Shown: in pieces, positions 1-10,822 of the stretch
Layout: each line of letters starts with the position of its first letter
Numbering within the stretch: the first letter of the stretch is position 1
Source of the DNA: Galeopsis tetrahit
Taxonomy: Eukaryota; Streptophyta; Magnoliopsida; Lamiales; Lamiaceae
Length of the DNA stretch: 64,000 nucleotides
Assembly: GCA_963675135.1 (NCBI GenBank)
Contig: OY776120.1
Location: forward strand, 63,422,063 to 63,486,062
Reading direction: 5' to 3'
Position numbers and translations under genes: made by a program
Notes under the pieces: generated by a model
The model's database searches: none
What the model was told of the DNA's origin: nothing
The model's input: only the letters and a program-made list of their open reading frames with translations

Positions 1-446
1 GGTTACATTTGATGATATTTGTTTACTGCTTTTTGCTTAAAATGTTTACAGATTATCATGTGTTTACTGCAGGTTGCTGGAGTATTTGTTTTGTTTACTC
101 CTCTTTGTTCTGATTTTTTATTATTTTGTTTTTGTTAGTGTCTTACTTAGATTCTAAGTTAATTCTTCCAGTTCAACTTATTATCTTAGTATAGTTACTT
201 ATGTTGTGAGTAAGTGTATAGTTTATACTTATTCTATTTTGGATAAAATAGTTTTGATCCTTTGACACGGATCATTATGAAATTATCCTTGATCTTCATT
301 TGATTTGATCCAACGATTACAACAGGTATTGTCTTGACTAGTGCTTAGCAATGATGTCAAACTCAACTAAGTACATAAAACTGAGTATGTATAGAAATAT
401 ATGTGCATCAGGTGTGTTGTAGTCGAAAGGTCAAATTGGGGGAGAT
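1..446 (+). mobile_element. Copia-type retrotransposon, 3' internal remnant
   Basis: This stretch has no long ORF and ends in a purine-rich tract (about 437-446, core TTGGGGGAGATT) directly before a sequence starting TGTAGATG. A G-run followed by TG is the usual polypyrimidine-free junction between a plant Copia element's internal region and its 3' LTR (the polypurine tract that primes plus-strand synthesis). I infer it is the non-coding 3' end of a plus-strand element whose coding part lies left of the window. No domain is visible, so the family assignment rests on the tract and on the LTR that follows. Confidence 0.55.
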
Positions 447-1272
447 TGTAGATGTTTTGTTAATTCTTAAATGTTTTAACATTATCAACAACATCTTAAT
501 TTGACCTTCCGAGATTTTTTCTAAGTCTTTTCTGAAATGCTACATTAAATGTTGACCTAAATGTTGTCGCATTTCTGGCAGGATCTAGAAGCTTCTACAA
601 GGATCTGAAACCTGGAAGATTCCAGAACATTGGAGAACATGCTAGAACAGCCTAGATGCATTTGGAACGACCTGGAGCATGCTAGAAGGATCTAGAAAGA
701 TCATGGAAGTTGTGGAAGTTGAGTTTCCTAAAAAATAGGACCTCAATGTGGAAGCCTCTAGAATTCGTATCCCACATCTATAAATACCCATTGAAGGCTT
801 CATAATTCGGTGTGCTCTATTCGATCAATATCCTAGACCGAGCGTTCATCCCTGTTAGGAAATTGTGGCCAATAGTTCTACATTTTAGTTCATACGTTGT
901 ATACCACCCGTATGACTGTGTGTCTTCTTATCTATTGAGAGTGTAATCATTAGATAGACTAGGCATTTCGACAGTGTATAATTTATACACTTAGTTCGTT
1001 TTCTAGACTTGGCACCTGCCTCGTTTATAGTTTCGTTGTGAAAGTTATTGTTGTAACATTTCACACAACATTTGTACTTGAAGATAAGTATTGATTTTAC
1101 GCCATAAGGCAGACATAGATTTTTATTTATAAAATCTATGTTAAAAGTATTTCCATTATGTCTCGTTTGTTTTTAGTGTTTCAAGTCTTCCGCTGTGAAT
1201 CTTAATTTCTGATATTCTGTTAGAGTCAGTGTTGCACTATTTGTCTCAACATTCTGTGCAACATTTATCTAC
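447..1272 (+). mobile_element. LTR of a Copia-type element (about 0.83 kb)
   Basis: The LTR begins TGTAGATG right after the polypurine tract and ends near ATCTAC, an imperfect inverted match to its start. A TATA box (TATAAATA) lies at 779-786. A diverged minus-strand relative is recognisable at about 24045-25240: both share blocks such as GGCxGGATCTAGAAG and AAAATCTATGT in the same order. The exact right edge is uncertain by about 15 bases because no target duplication can be checked; the left flank of the element is outside the window. Confidence 0.6.
779..786 (+). promoter_or_regulatory. TATA box in LTR
   Basis: TATAAATA sits mid-LTR, where the U3 promoter of plant LTR elements is expected. 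In a 3' LTR it would fire outward, toward the MULE transposase remnant that starts near 1675. Activity is inferred from position only. Confidence 0.4.
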
Positions 1273-1404
1273 TTATACTTAAACACTTCTATACACCCCA
1301 CACCAAACTTTCAGGTATGTAGTTGAAATAATATGCATTTAGGACATACATTTTGACATTATGTATTGCATTTTTTCGTTTTTCAAAAAAGCCCCTTTTC
1401 GCGA

Positions 1405-1645
1405 CTGGTTCTGCGAAGAAGACGACCATGTTCGTATTTTTTTTTCGGACATGGTCGTGTTGTCCGAAAAAAAGTTCAAAACAAATATCTTTTGTTTTGA
1501 ACTTTTTTTCGAACATAGGTCTTTTGTTTTGAATAATTTTTCGAACATGAAGCTTTTGTTTTGAACTTTTTTTCGAACATGAAGCTTTTGTTTTGAACTT
1601 TTTTTTCGAACATGAAGCTTTTGTTTTGAACAAAGTTTCGAACAT
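1405..1645. repeat. Minisatellite with hairpins, TTCGAACAT-type units
   Basis: About five head-to-tail units of roughly 33-34 bp (core TTTGTTTTGAACTTTTTTTC followed by GAACAT) run from about 1490 to 1645. A hairpin with 12-base arms, GTTCAAAACAAA at 1474-1485 and its complement at 1491-1502, starts the array. A second inverted pair (GACCATGTTCG versus CGGACATGGTC) lies at about 1425-1465. All reading frames here are simple-sequence artefacts. Related TTCGAA/poly-T words recur at 9.5-9.75 kb and 10.6-10.8 kb. Confidence 0.75.
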
Positions 1646-1674
1646 TACTTAATTTTTGGTTTTTTGAATTTCAG

Positions 1675-3800
1675 AATTTGGGTGATGAGAAGGACGATGT
1701 TTGGGTGGACGAATATTGTCTCGAAGAGGAGTACGAGGAGTACAAATATGATGATGAGTGGGTGAATGACTCCGTTGTTGAAAGGGAGAATGATGACGTC
1801 CAGGGTCATGAAATTGTTATGGACTACACGGACGTCTTCACGAATATGGTTTTGTTCGAGTCTCGTGACGCACTCTTGTCTTGGGTGCGTAGGACGGGGA
1901 AACAACACAACATAGTTATTGTTGTGAAGCGGTCGGATAACGGCCAAGGTACTAAAAAAGCTCGTGTATTCTTGACGTGTGAGCGTGGCGGTGTGTACCG
2001 TGAAAAGAAGAAGCCTACAACTTCTATGAAGAAGAAGGCTAAGAAGAACGAGGTGTTAGAAGAAAAGAGTGGAAAGGTTACGGGCACCAAGAAATGTTGG
2101 TGTCCTTTTATGTTGAAGGGTACAGAAGAATCTCAAATGCAATGGAGATTGGAGATGAAATGCGGTACACATAACCATTCAATATCCCGTTACCTTGAGG
2201 GACATTCTTATACCAGCAGCCTAACTACCGAGGAAAAGGACTTCGTTGTCGAAATGTCCAAATTACACGCTCCTCCTAAATCTGTATTGATGAAGTTGAA
2301 GAAGAAGAATGAGAACAATCACTCGACTCTTCGAACGATCTACAATGTAACGTTGAAGCATAAAATCCATCAATATTGTGGACGTAGTCAGTTGCAATAT
2401 TTGATGAGTCAACTTGTCGAGCAAAATTACTTTCATGCCACACGAAGAAGTGAGAAGACAAACACTCTTAACGAGTTGTTTTTTACACATCCCGTCTCAC
2501 TCCAAATGGTGCGTGCTTTTCCGAAGGTACTCATGATAGATTGCACATACAAGACAAATAAGTACAAGCTACCTTATTTGGAGATTGTGGGGGTTACATC
2601 GACTGGGATCACATTTTGTGTTGCGTCGGTGTACCTAATGGATGAGAAAGAAGAAAATTATATATGGGCATTGGAGGTGCTTCGAGATGTGTTGGGCTCA
2701 TCTTCTCTTCCCGATGTTATTATCACGGACCGTGAGCTTGCATTGATGAATGTTGTGGCTAAGAAATTTCCTGAAGCCCGTCATTTTCTTTGTACATTCC
2801 ACATTGACCGGAATGTATTAGCCAACTGCAAGGGTGCATTTAAAGATGTCAAAAAATGGGAGGTATTCAACTCTCATTTCAACTATTTGTGGAGGTCCGA
2901 TACCCAGTCCGACTTTGAAGAAGCTCTTACTAAGTTCAAGTCCAAATTTCCGAAGAAGCCCGTGAATTATGTGTTCAAGAGTTGGATTACCCCTTACAAA
3001 GAGAGGTTCGTAAGGGCTTGGACAAATTAATTTATGCAATTTGGCAACACCACAACCAACAGGTATGTTTATACTTTTGTCTTTATTTAAATTATTACTT
3101 TAATTTGTAAGTTGCCTAACGTTTTAAATTTTCTCTGATCAGGGTCGAAAGCCATCATGCCGCCTTGAAAAGAATGCTCGGCAATTCCTTAGAAAATTTT
3201 GAGACGTGTTGGGAGAAATGTCACACTCTATTCGAGGCATGCCATGTTTCAATTAAAGCCTCATTCGAAAAGAGTTTGAATGTTGCCCAACATAGGTTCT
3301 CGTCAAACGTTTTCAATTATTTACGAGGGGTGGTGTCGTTTATGGCTCTAGAAAAGAACTTTGAAGAAATCAAGGTGATCAAACGACCCGGATTCAATGC
3401 TAAAGAGTGTCAACATATCTTGAGGAAGGTGTACGGTTTGCCCTGTGGTCATGAGATCGAGGAGTATGTTTACTGTGACAAACCGATACCCGTGAATGCC
3501 ATTGATCCCTTTTGGAGGAAGCTGGATATGGAGCCTACCCTAACCACCACACCGATTGACCCCGTTCCCACCCACAATAAAAATCGGTTTGAGGTTTATA
3601 AGAGCTTCTCTCCGGAGGAGCAACTCATCTTCTTGAAGCGTATGAGGGAGCTTGCAAACCCCGAGACTACAACTCTTATTGAGCCACCTCCTAAGAAAGA
3701 CACTCGTGGTCGACCCAAAAAAGGAAAGAAGAAGAAGAAGTCCGATGCGTCCACCATGTTGGTGTATACTGTAAAGCAAACTTTTAGTGGGCTTTTGTGA
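1675..3800 (+). pseudogene. Mutator-like (MULE) transposase, broken
   Basis: Two exons encode a plant MULE transposase. A 3' splice-site-like TTTCAG precedes 1675 and the reading frame opens without an ATG, so an upstream exon seems lost; the first in-frame ATG is near 1819. In exon 1 the MULE core is clear: Asp288 (MIDCTYK), Asp351 (IITDREL) and the CxxH pair Cys372/His375 (CTFH). A TAA at 3028-3030 interrupts the frame in a conserved stretch. The frame otherwise runs on to a GT donor at 3063; the intron is 3063-3142. Exon 2 (3143-3800) opens with VESHHAALK, which carries the third catalytic acid, and holds a degenerate SWIM-like Cys/His segment (YGLPCGHE) and a basic AT-hook-like tail (RGRPKKGKK). 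The stop and missing start make function unlikely. I could not find this element's TIRs. Confidence 0.85.
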
Positions 3801-4016
3801 CGTATAATCAATTTCCTTTTATCTGAAATAAATGGTTTTTCACATTATTGCATTCTTTGTGATTACTTGTATGTCTGCTTATCTTGCATTGTAGACGATG
3901 TGGTGGGTTTGTAGTCACACAGAAGATCACATTGTCAGTTCCTTGTAAGATATAAACAGTATTCACAACTGAGATAGTTATGGACAAAATTATTAGTTTA
4001 AGTTGTAGTGTAAACT
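3801..4016. other. Intergenic, no feature seen
   Basis: This AT-rich sequence after the MULE remnant shows no ORF and no repeat. It supplies the left flank of the solo LTR that follows. Confidence 0.5.
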
Positions 4017-4961
4017 TGTTAGTGGTTTGTCTTGGCCATTAGTTTATACTAGTGCGATGTGGCTTATTGAATGGATCACAGATAAGACATGTTCTTCTGT
4101 TCTGACTGTTATGAAGAACTAGAGGTCTTGGTGACTTTTATGATTCTTAACCCTAAGTGTGATATTTAGATGTGTGGGGTGCTTGTTCACTACTTTAATG
4201 TACCATAGGTGAGAATCTTGGTAGATTCTTCACGCTCCGTATTTTGGGTAGTGGCATCGCTCGCATGATGTCTACTTATTGGCATTAGGGCACCGTGTCC
4301 TGTACTTCCAGACTGATGATGTCCCCTTGAGGAAACTCATAAAGGATTGTCGTATTAAACCCTGCAGGTGGATTTAATCCGTACGACAACAAGGTTGAGT
4401 GGTACTACTCAAGGAATTATAGAAATTAATTATTTAAATAAGTCAGAAGCTTTAATAATTAATGGACGTGCGATATCTTAAACACGGGAAATTATAAAGT
4501 CTAATAGAAGCCCTGATTCAGTTAGGGATAGGACGGGAGTGCAACATTAATTCTCTAGTGGAATGAATTAATGTTCTCGGGCCAAATTATATGTTCTGGG
4601 CTGAACATAAGAGTATTTGGGCCTGTAAGAAGCCCAAACCCTATACCTTCTAATGGATCCCTAGTGTGGCCCATGAACTTATGGAGATTATAAATAGGAG
4701 CCTCAAAATAGTTTTGAAACCCTAGCACACACGAAATTGAGAAAAACGGCTAGGGTTTCAAGGAGACGAAACTGAGGCACCTTCTCCACGTTTGATAGCG
4801 CGCCGTCCACCCGGTGTTCGAGCGAGGTTGGGAGACAGTCTAGAAGATCCGTAGATTGGAATCAACGTCTCGATCTTCAAGGTTAACGAATCTAAAAAAG
4901 GATGTGAAAAGTCTAACATAGTGATTGCTTATCAGCTGATCAGTTTGACGACTATCTAACA
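4017..4961 (+). mobile_element. Solo LTR (about 945 bp)
   Basis: The segment starts TGTTAG and ends CTAACA, a perfect 6-bp terminal inverted pair with the TG...CA ends of LTRs. It is flanked by AAACT (4012-4016) and CAACT (4962-4966), a 5-bp target duplication with one mismatch. A TATA box (TATAAATA, 4689-4696) lies in the last third, with GAAACCCTAG downstream, as in many plant LTRs. No coding sequence or second LTR is nearby, so this looks like the product of LTR-LTR recombination. The family is not recognised. Confidence 0.55.
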
Positions 4962-5039
4962 CAACTGTTAGTGCGAAAATGTGTGGGGTCCTAAACTTGT
5001 AAAAATATTGAGATCTTAAATTTGTGTAAATACCAATTA

Positions 5040-5215
5040 ATATATTGATATCGAATATTGAGTATGACAGCAGCCTAAATGATAAGTGAACATGTCTTTA
5101 AGCTCGATTTACATGGTTCAACAAAAAGAGTTAGATGCGTGATTTGAACCCTTAACCTTGAAGGGAAGTAGGCAAGGCAGTACCATTTTCGCTATTGCCT
5201 CAACTTTGTTTAAGT
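5040..5215 (-). mobile_element. tRNA-derived SINE-like sequence
   Basis: On the minus strand an A-box-like TAGCGAAAATGG (plus coordinates 5183-5194) is followed after about 32 bases by a B-box match GGTTCAAATC (5141-5150). This is the internal RNA polymerase III promoter layout of tRNA-derived SINEs. The sequence between and around them does not fold into a standard tRNA that I can recognise. Ends and target duplication were not resolved, so boundaries are approximate. Confidence 0.35.
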
Positions 5216-5454
5216 CGCACGTTATGTACCATATAAGTCGTGCCTAACCCGACTGTTATATGGACTCAAGTGCATATATGCGCTTGAGTCCACACAAGAC
5301 TGTCAAGACCTACTGTTTTTATTTTTATGAATATCATGAAAATATACTTTATGTTAATATTGGTATCGGTAAAAAAATTGAATATACCGAGAATATTTCA
5401 CTTGAGCATGTGAGACTAGTGGTTTCATAACTCATAAGCTTCTATATTCTTTAA

Positions 5455-6150
5455 AGAGCAACACTTGTATGAAATATTTCACACATGAAATATGTTTAAC
5501 TAAGGCAATTTTAAAAAAAAAAAATTGGGACATAAGTCTGAATTCAAGTCACCTAAAAAATTTGCGGGTCGCAAGTAGATGGTTTACTAAATGACCAATA
5601 TATTGTTACTTCAAGGCCAAAATATTATCACTAAAAGACCAAAAGTGTACTACTACATGTCAAAAAATATTTTGGAAAATTATATTCATCAAAAAATTAA
5701 GTGTTCAGATTTTTTTTTTGACTTGTAGTAATACATTTTTGGTCTTGTATTGACAATAATTTAGTCTTGCAGTAACATAGTGTTGGCCTTGTAGTAGCAG
5801 AATATTTTTGACCTTATAATAACATATTTCAGCTTTGTAATAGCTTAAAATATATTATTACGTACTAAAGACAAAAAATGTGTTACTATAAAAAGTTTTA
5901 AAATATTCTGGCAAATTCAATTAAAAAATTAATTGTCCAGAATAATTCTGGACTTGTAGTGGTATCTTTTAGTGCCAATATTTAAGTCATGTAGTAAACA
6001 TAATTTTGGTCATGAGTAAAGCAATACTAAAAGCGAAAAAATATATTTTGGTTGAATTTGAACCGTGTTGACCTGAATATGACCCACAAATTTTTATTCC
6101 AAATTTAATTTAATTATCTATATTTCATGTTTGAAATATTTTATATAATT
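5455..6150 (-). mobile_element. MITE, family shared with 58878-59280
   Basis: It starts GAGCAACACTTGT and its end region has the palindrome-like GAAATATTTCACACATGAAAT; the other end (about 6120-6147) carries the inverted counterpart. The element at 58878-59280 is a shorter copy in the opposite orientation, with the same ends and the same internal phrases about spaced GTAGTAA words. There is no ORF. The 59 kb copy has a clear 9-bp target duplication, so this is a non-autonomous DNA element. The right edge here is blurred by a T-run and by the next element. Confidence 0.6.
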
Positions 6151-6156
6151 TTTTTT

Positions 6157-8856
6157 GGGGCCATTCTATTCTAGTGCCTTTTGGACTTGGCAAAACCCAT
6201 TAAGTGCTACAAAAGAAAAAAAACTCCTATAGGTGCTATTTGAGGGTCAAGATTACATTCTTGCCCTTATAGAAGAGGAAAGTAAGAAAGATGCCATCTC
6301 ATATCTTCTTCCCACTCCCTCTCTCTCTCCACAACTCATCGTTTTCAAAAAAAAAAAAAACCGCCGCCTCCGACGAAAACGGCCCAACACCACCACCACC
6401 ACCGCCATGGCCAAGCTGTTTGCCATCGACGCCCCCACCATGGCCGTCCGCCTTGAACTCCATGGTCGCTGCCCTTGAAGCTCCGTCGTCGATGGCGAAG
6501 ATGAATGGCCATTTTCCGGAGATGAAGCTTTTCCCGATCACAATCACAATCACAATCACAGGTTTGGTCGTCGATGGCGAAGATGAATGGCCATTTTCAG
6601 GACCATTTTTCCTAGATGATCTGGCCATTTCCCGATCTGTTTTTTTTAGATCTGGCCATTTTTCCCGGCGTAGATATCTGGCCTTTTTTTAGACCGTCGC
6701 GGCACAGATCGTGAAGGATGGGCTTCGTCGTCGCGAGATCTGTGAACGACGCCCCTCCGCCGCTTCTCCTCCGCCGTTGGAATTCATAGGTGAGGTTTTT
6801 TAATTTTGGATTTTTGAAGACGATGGTTTTTGATCTGTATCTGTTAATTGATTTTTTATTTAGGTTTTTGATTTTTTGAAGACGATGGTGAGGTTTTTTA
6901 TTTTGGATTTGTAACTGATTTTTCCTTCCACAAATTGTTGCCGGAATTTTCTTCCACAAATTGTTGCCGAAATTGAAGACGATGACGGTCGATGAAGATG
7001 AAGATGGAGACGAAGGCTGAATTTTTTCTTCCACAAATTGAAGACGATGACGGTCGATGAAGATGGAGACGAAGGCCGGATTTTTTCTTCCACAAATTGT
7101 TGCCGGAATTTTCTCAAGCGGCGGCTAGGGTAGGGGCTAGGGTTTCCACATCCCACTTGGGCCTGCTAGTGGGCTAAGGTTTCCCACCCCTAATGTGTCC
7201 CCACTCTTTCAATTAAAACACCCTTGAAGACACTTAGAATTGCTTTTTAGATGAAACAAATATGTTATTTTTTTACTAGAACGGTTGGTGCAAATAAATT
7301 ATTTGTTGGTGCAAAATAATTTATTCGTTGGTGCAAAATAATTTATTCGATGATGCAAAATAATTTCTCTGTTGATGCAAATAATTTCTCCGATGATGCA
7401 AATAATTTACCGTCGTTGATGCAAATTTATTTTTTTCGTTGTTGAATTTTTCTTCGTATTTTTTGAGAATTTAGTTTTGTATTTTTTTTTTTAAAAAGTT
7501 GATCTTATTTTGGTTGAATTGTGAAATAATGGAAAAAAAAAGAACAAACAGAGTCAAGCATGTACAAAAAACGATGATGTTGTATTCTGAAAAATTAAAA
7601 AAATTTTAAACAATGATGCAGATTATTTTTGTTTGAGTAAATTTTTTTGGGTAACAATCAATTTTTGGGTAACAAACATGTGTGAGATTCATTTTTTTCA
7701 ACAATCAATTTTAATTAACAAAAAAAAAATAACAAAAATAACAAAAAATTCGAAAATAAATGCACAAAAAATTAAAAAACAATATAAAACTCACAAAATC
7801 AAAAAAAAAAATACAAAATAAATATAAAAATAACATTTGTAGCAAATATAATTTGCATCAACAAAGAAAGATTTGCATCAACGAATAAAATTTTAATTGT
7901 ACCAACAAATAATTTATTTGCACCAACGAAAAATTTAAATTGCACCAACGAATAATTTATTTGCATCTATAAAAAAACAAAAAAAAAAAAAAAAAAAACT
8001 AGCCTAACAGGCCCAATGGGTGAGAAAACCCTAGTCCATGCCCTAGCAATTTTGAGGCCGCCGCCTGAGAAAAATCCGGCGAGATGTACAGCGTCGGAGG
8101 CGAGAACAGGTGGGAGCGGCGCAGTGGGGGAGGCCTTCTTCAAGATCGAAGATGCAGATCGTCGGAGTGGCGGGTGGGAGAACCTCCGGCGAGCGAGTCT
8201 TCGCCTCCGACGCAGTGCGGCTGTTTCGTCCGAAGTAGATCGGCGACGTCGGCCATGGAGGTGGCTTCGTCTTCTTCAGATCGCCGCCCGTCTGCATCAA
8301 GCTCCGCTGCTTCGCCATGGCCGCCGGGGAAGAGAAGTCCGTCGTCGTGGCTTGTCGTCGCTGCTGTGCTTTTCTCCGACGAAGATGGTGGCCTTCGCCA
8401 TTGCCGACGAGCCTCCATCGCCTTGAACTTTGGCGGCGAACCTTCGCCATGGCTATTGAGTCTCCATGGCCGCCGAGCCTCCATCGCCGCCGCCGCTGCT
8501 TCGCCATGGCTGTCGAGCCTCCATCACCGCTGCCGGAAGTTTTGCAGACGAGAATGCCTAAAACACGATTATCCAGCCACCTCGACTAGTTCTTGCACTA
8601 TGAGTTGAAGGATAATTTGGATAAAGTAATACTAAGAGTGGTTTTGAAATTCAAATTGCATTGATGGGACATCTGCAAAAATCAAAGAATGTGTGAGGAG
8701 AGAGGAGAGAGGAGAAAGAAGAAGATGAGAGGAGTTGTTTAATAAGGGCAATTTGGGTTTTTCAGGGTGAATTTGACACCTAATGTCAATTTTTAAAAAA
8801 GATGGCACCTACATAGAGTGGGAGGGTGAAAATGGCACCTAAGCAGCAATAAACTC
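6157..8856. mobile_element. Fold-back element with long imperfect TIRs and GC-rich cargo
   Basis: Several sequence pairs are inverted about a centre near 7.6 kb. The outer pair TAGGTGCTATTTGAGGG / TTGCCCTTAT (6230-6280) matches the complement of 8740-8850. A GAGAAAATTCCGGC block with CCTAGCC phrases (7095-7190) matches the complement of 8003-8080. TTGGTGCAAA(T)AATTTATT runs (7280-7420) match the complement of 7850-7970. Candidate 9-bp duplications ATTTTTTTT lie at 6148-6156 and 8857-8865, but they are low complexity. The arms hold GC-rich, proline/arginine-codon-like sequence (6360-6480, 6700-6780, 8050-8550) that contrasts with the AT-rich flanks and may be captured DNA. No transposase is present; a MULE-type non-autonomous element is the likeliest class. 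Confidence 0.6.
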
Positions 8857-8865
8857 ATTTTTTTT

Positions 8866-9267
8866 TGTTTTTTAATATATATATATGATATTGCTAATTT
8901 ATTATTTGGATAAAATAAAAGGGTTAGATGAGAATAATTATCAATCGATTTATCTAAAACTGGTGGGCCTTATTAAGTATACACCAAGCTTTATTTATTT
9001 ATTTTTATTTTTATTTTGAAGCGAGTACTACTATTATAAATGGTGTAGAGGTCCCACTAGCAAAGAAAGCATGGGCAAGTTGGATGGTTCACGTGAAAGA
9101 TTCCAACGGTACGGCCGGTTTGGAATCTTCTTATGCTGGGCTCACAATTTCACTTGTCTTCAGGGCTCAGGCCTGTGTCTTGCCTTGGGTCACGGATAAA
9201 TGTCCCCCAATTTTCACACTTGGATGTCTTCCCCTCCAAATATGAGTTCACCCTACATAAAAGGGCG
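8866..9267. other. Intergenic, no feature seen
   Basis: A short (AT)n run near 8876-8889 and otherwise unremarkable sequence of mixed composition. No credible ORF or repeat was recognised. Confidence 0.5.
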
Positions 9268-10257
9268 CAGCTAAAGGCACCCAACGATCCTACGAGTACA
9301 CCCATCGAATTTTTTTTTTTTAACACAAGGGGTATGCAAAATAACGTTTGTACCCCTCCTGCACTTTTTTTAAAAAAAAGGACGGATGAGTACACCCACC
9401 ATTCTATTTCACAACAGAATCATCTCCACCTCCACCAAAACACAAAAAATCAACACCATTCTTCAACAAAAACTCAAAAACTCGACAAAAATAATAAAAA
9501 AAAATTCTTAAGATGTTCGAAAATATTAACCGAACAATGTTAAGATGTACGAAAATTTTTACCCAACAAACTCAATGTGTTCGAAATTTTTAATGAACAA
9601 AGTATTATTTTCGAAGAAATATTGAAAACAACTTACATTTGTTCGAAAAAAAAAATCGAACAAGATGATCGAAATTTTTTCCAACACAAAAACAAATTGT
9701 TCGAATTTGTTTCCAAAACAAACATAGATTGTTCGAAAATAATCCCAAAACATCCAAAATAAACCCTAATTTTTTCACAAACCTAAATTTTCTAATTTTC
9801 AGAAACCTTAACTTACTTGAAACGACGGACGAGAAAGGAGGCGATGCGAACGGGCGGCGTGGGGGACGGCGTCGCTGCGAACGAGCGGCGTTGATGGTGG
9901 AGGCGTTGCTGCGAACGGGCGGCGTTGATAGTGGAGGCGTCGCTGCGAACGGACGGCGTGGGGGACGGCGTCGGTGCGGACGGGCTTCGCGGCGTGAGTG
10001 GGGAGGGAGAAGGTGGGCGGCGCGGCGTGAGTGTGGAGGGATAAGGGCGGCGGCGACGGCGGCGTGAGTGGGGAGAGAGAAGGACGGTGGCGGCGATTGG
10101 GAGGGACGGGGAGGTGGGTGCATGTGAAAATGTGAGAAATGAAGGAATGTAAAGAATTTAATTAGGGTTTGAAATGGAGGGTTATATTTTAGATTTCCAC
10201 GTGGGTGTCCTCATCGCACGGATGTACTCATCGGATCCTTGGGTGCCTTTAGCCTCA
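9268..10257. mobile_element. TIR element, about 1 kb, non-autonomous, GC-rich core
   Basis: The left end GCTAAAGGCACCCAACGATC (from about 9271) is matched by the complement of the right end (about 10236-10255), with further pairing through GAGTACA(C/T)CC. The interior has two parts: an AT-rich array of spaced GTTCGAA words (about 9495-9745), then a GC-rich block (about 9830-10110) built of reiterated GCGAACGG/GGCGGCGT phrases. ORFs over the GC block are low-complexity translations. I could not find a convincing target duplication, so the superfamily is open. Confidence 0.55.
9495..9745. repeat. Irregular GTTCGAA minisatellite
   Basis: At least seven GTTCGAA or near-match words at roughly 30-45 base spacing, separated by A/T-runs, lie inside the TIR element. 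The style resembles the arrays at 1.4-1.65 kb and 10.6-10.8 kb, although the units are not the same length. Confidence 0.6.
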
Positions 10258-10290
10258 CAAATAACATTTTCACTCACCAACACTCTTATA

Positions 10291-10291
10291 C

Positions 10292-10334
<43 letters not shown>
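10291..10334. repeat. (AAT)n microsatellite
   Basis: About 14 consecutive ATA/AAT triplets, immediately outside the right end of the 9268-10257 element. Confidence 0.95.
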
Positions 10335-10336
<2 letters not shown>

Positions 10337-10615
10337 CCTTTTGACTTCACCCATTTTCAAAATCAAAAGAAAACCCCTTGGCTCCAAAATCTTTGATTAA
10401 TAAGTGTTCTTAGAAATAATTTTTGATTTCAATCGTTGAATAAAGTTGATTTTTGCACAAAACATGAAATGGGAAAGATAAAATGGTTTTAGTCGATTCT
10501 CAACACTGGTTGACCGAATTTCGTGTAAAAACTCGGTCAAAGCTTCCGAGAGTTTACATATAACTCGGCCAAGAAAATAAAAAAAATTGAATTTTGGTAT
10601 TGCTTGAAAAAAATT

Positions 10616-10822
10616 CCGAAAATGTAGACAACTCGTAGAACTTTTTTTCGAAAATGTAGTCAACTCGGGAACTTTTTTTTCGAAAATGTAGTCAGCTCGT
10701 GGAATTTTATTCCGAAAATGTAGATAACTCGTGGAACTTATTTTCGAAAATGTGGTCAACTCGTGGAACTTTTTTTCGAAACTGTAGACAACTCGTGGAA
10801 TTTTTTTCCGAAAAATCTCACA
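10616..10822. repeat. Minisatellite, about six 34-36 bp units
   Basis: Six head-to-tail units share the core CGAAAATGTAG(A/T)CAACTCG followed by GGAACTTTTTTT. Unit-to-unit divergence is low. Minus-strand reading frames across it are repeat artefacts. No gene or TIR could be tied to it. Confidence 0.9.

Noticed and set aside
6233..8608. Several overlapping reading frames in GC-rich DNA (for example 8084-8608 and 6291-6692).
   Set aside because: Low-complexity Pro/Arg/Ser/Ala translations, open in many frames at once, within a fold-back element; no recognisable domain or splice structure.
9605..10123. Minus-strand frame with Pro/Arg-rich and Phe-rich halves.
   Set aside because: Covers the GC-rich reiterated block and the GTTCGAA array; sequence is repeat translation.
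9268..10257. A 9-bp MULE target duplication.
   Set aside because: Several alignments of the ends were tried; none gives matching flanks of 8 or 9 bases.
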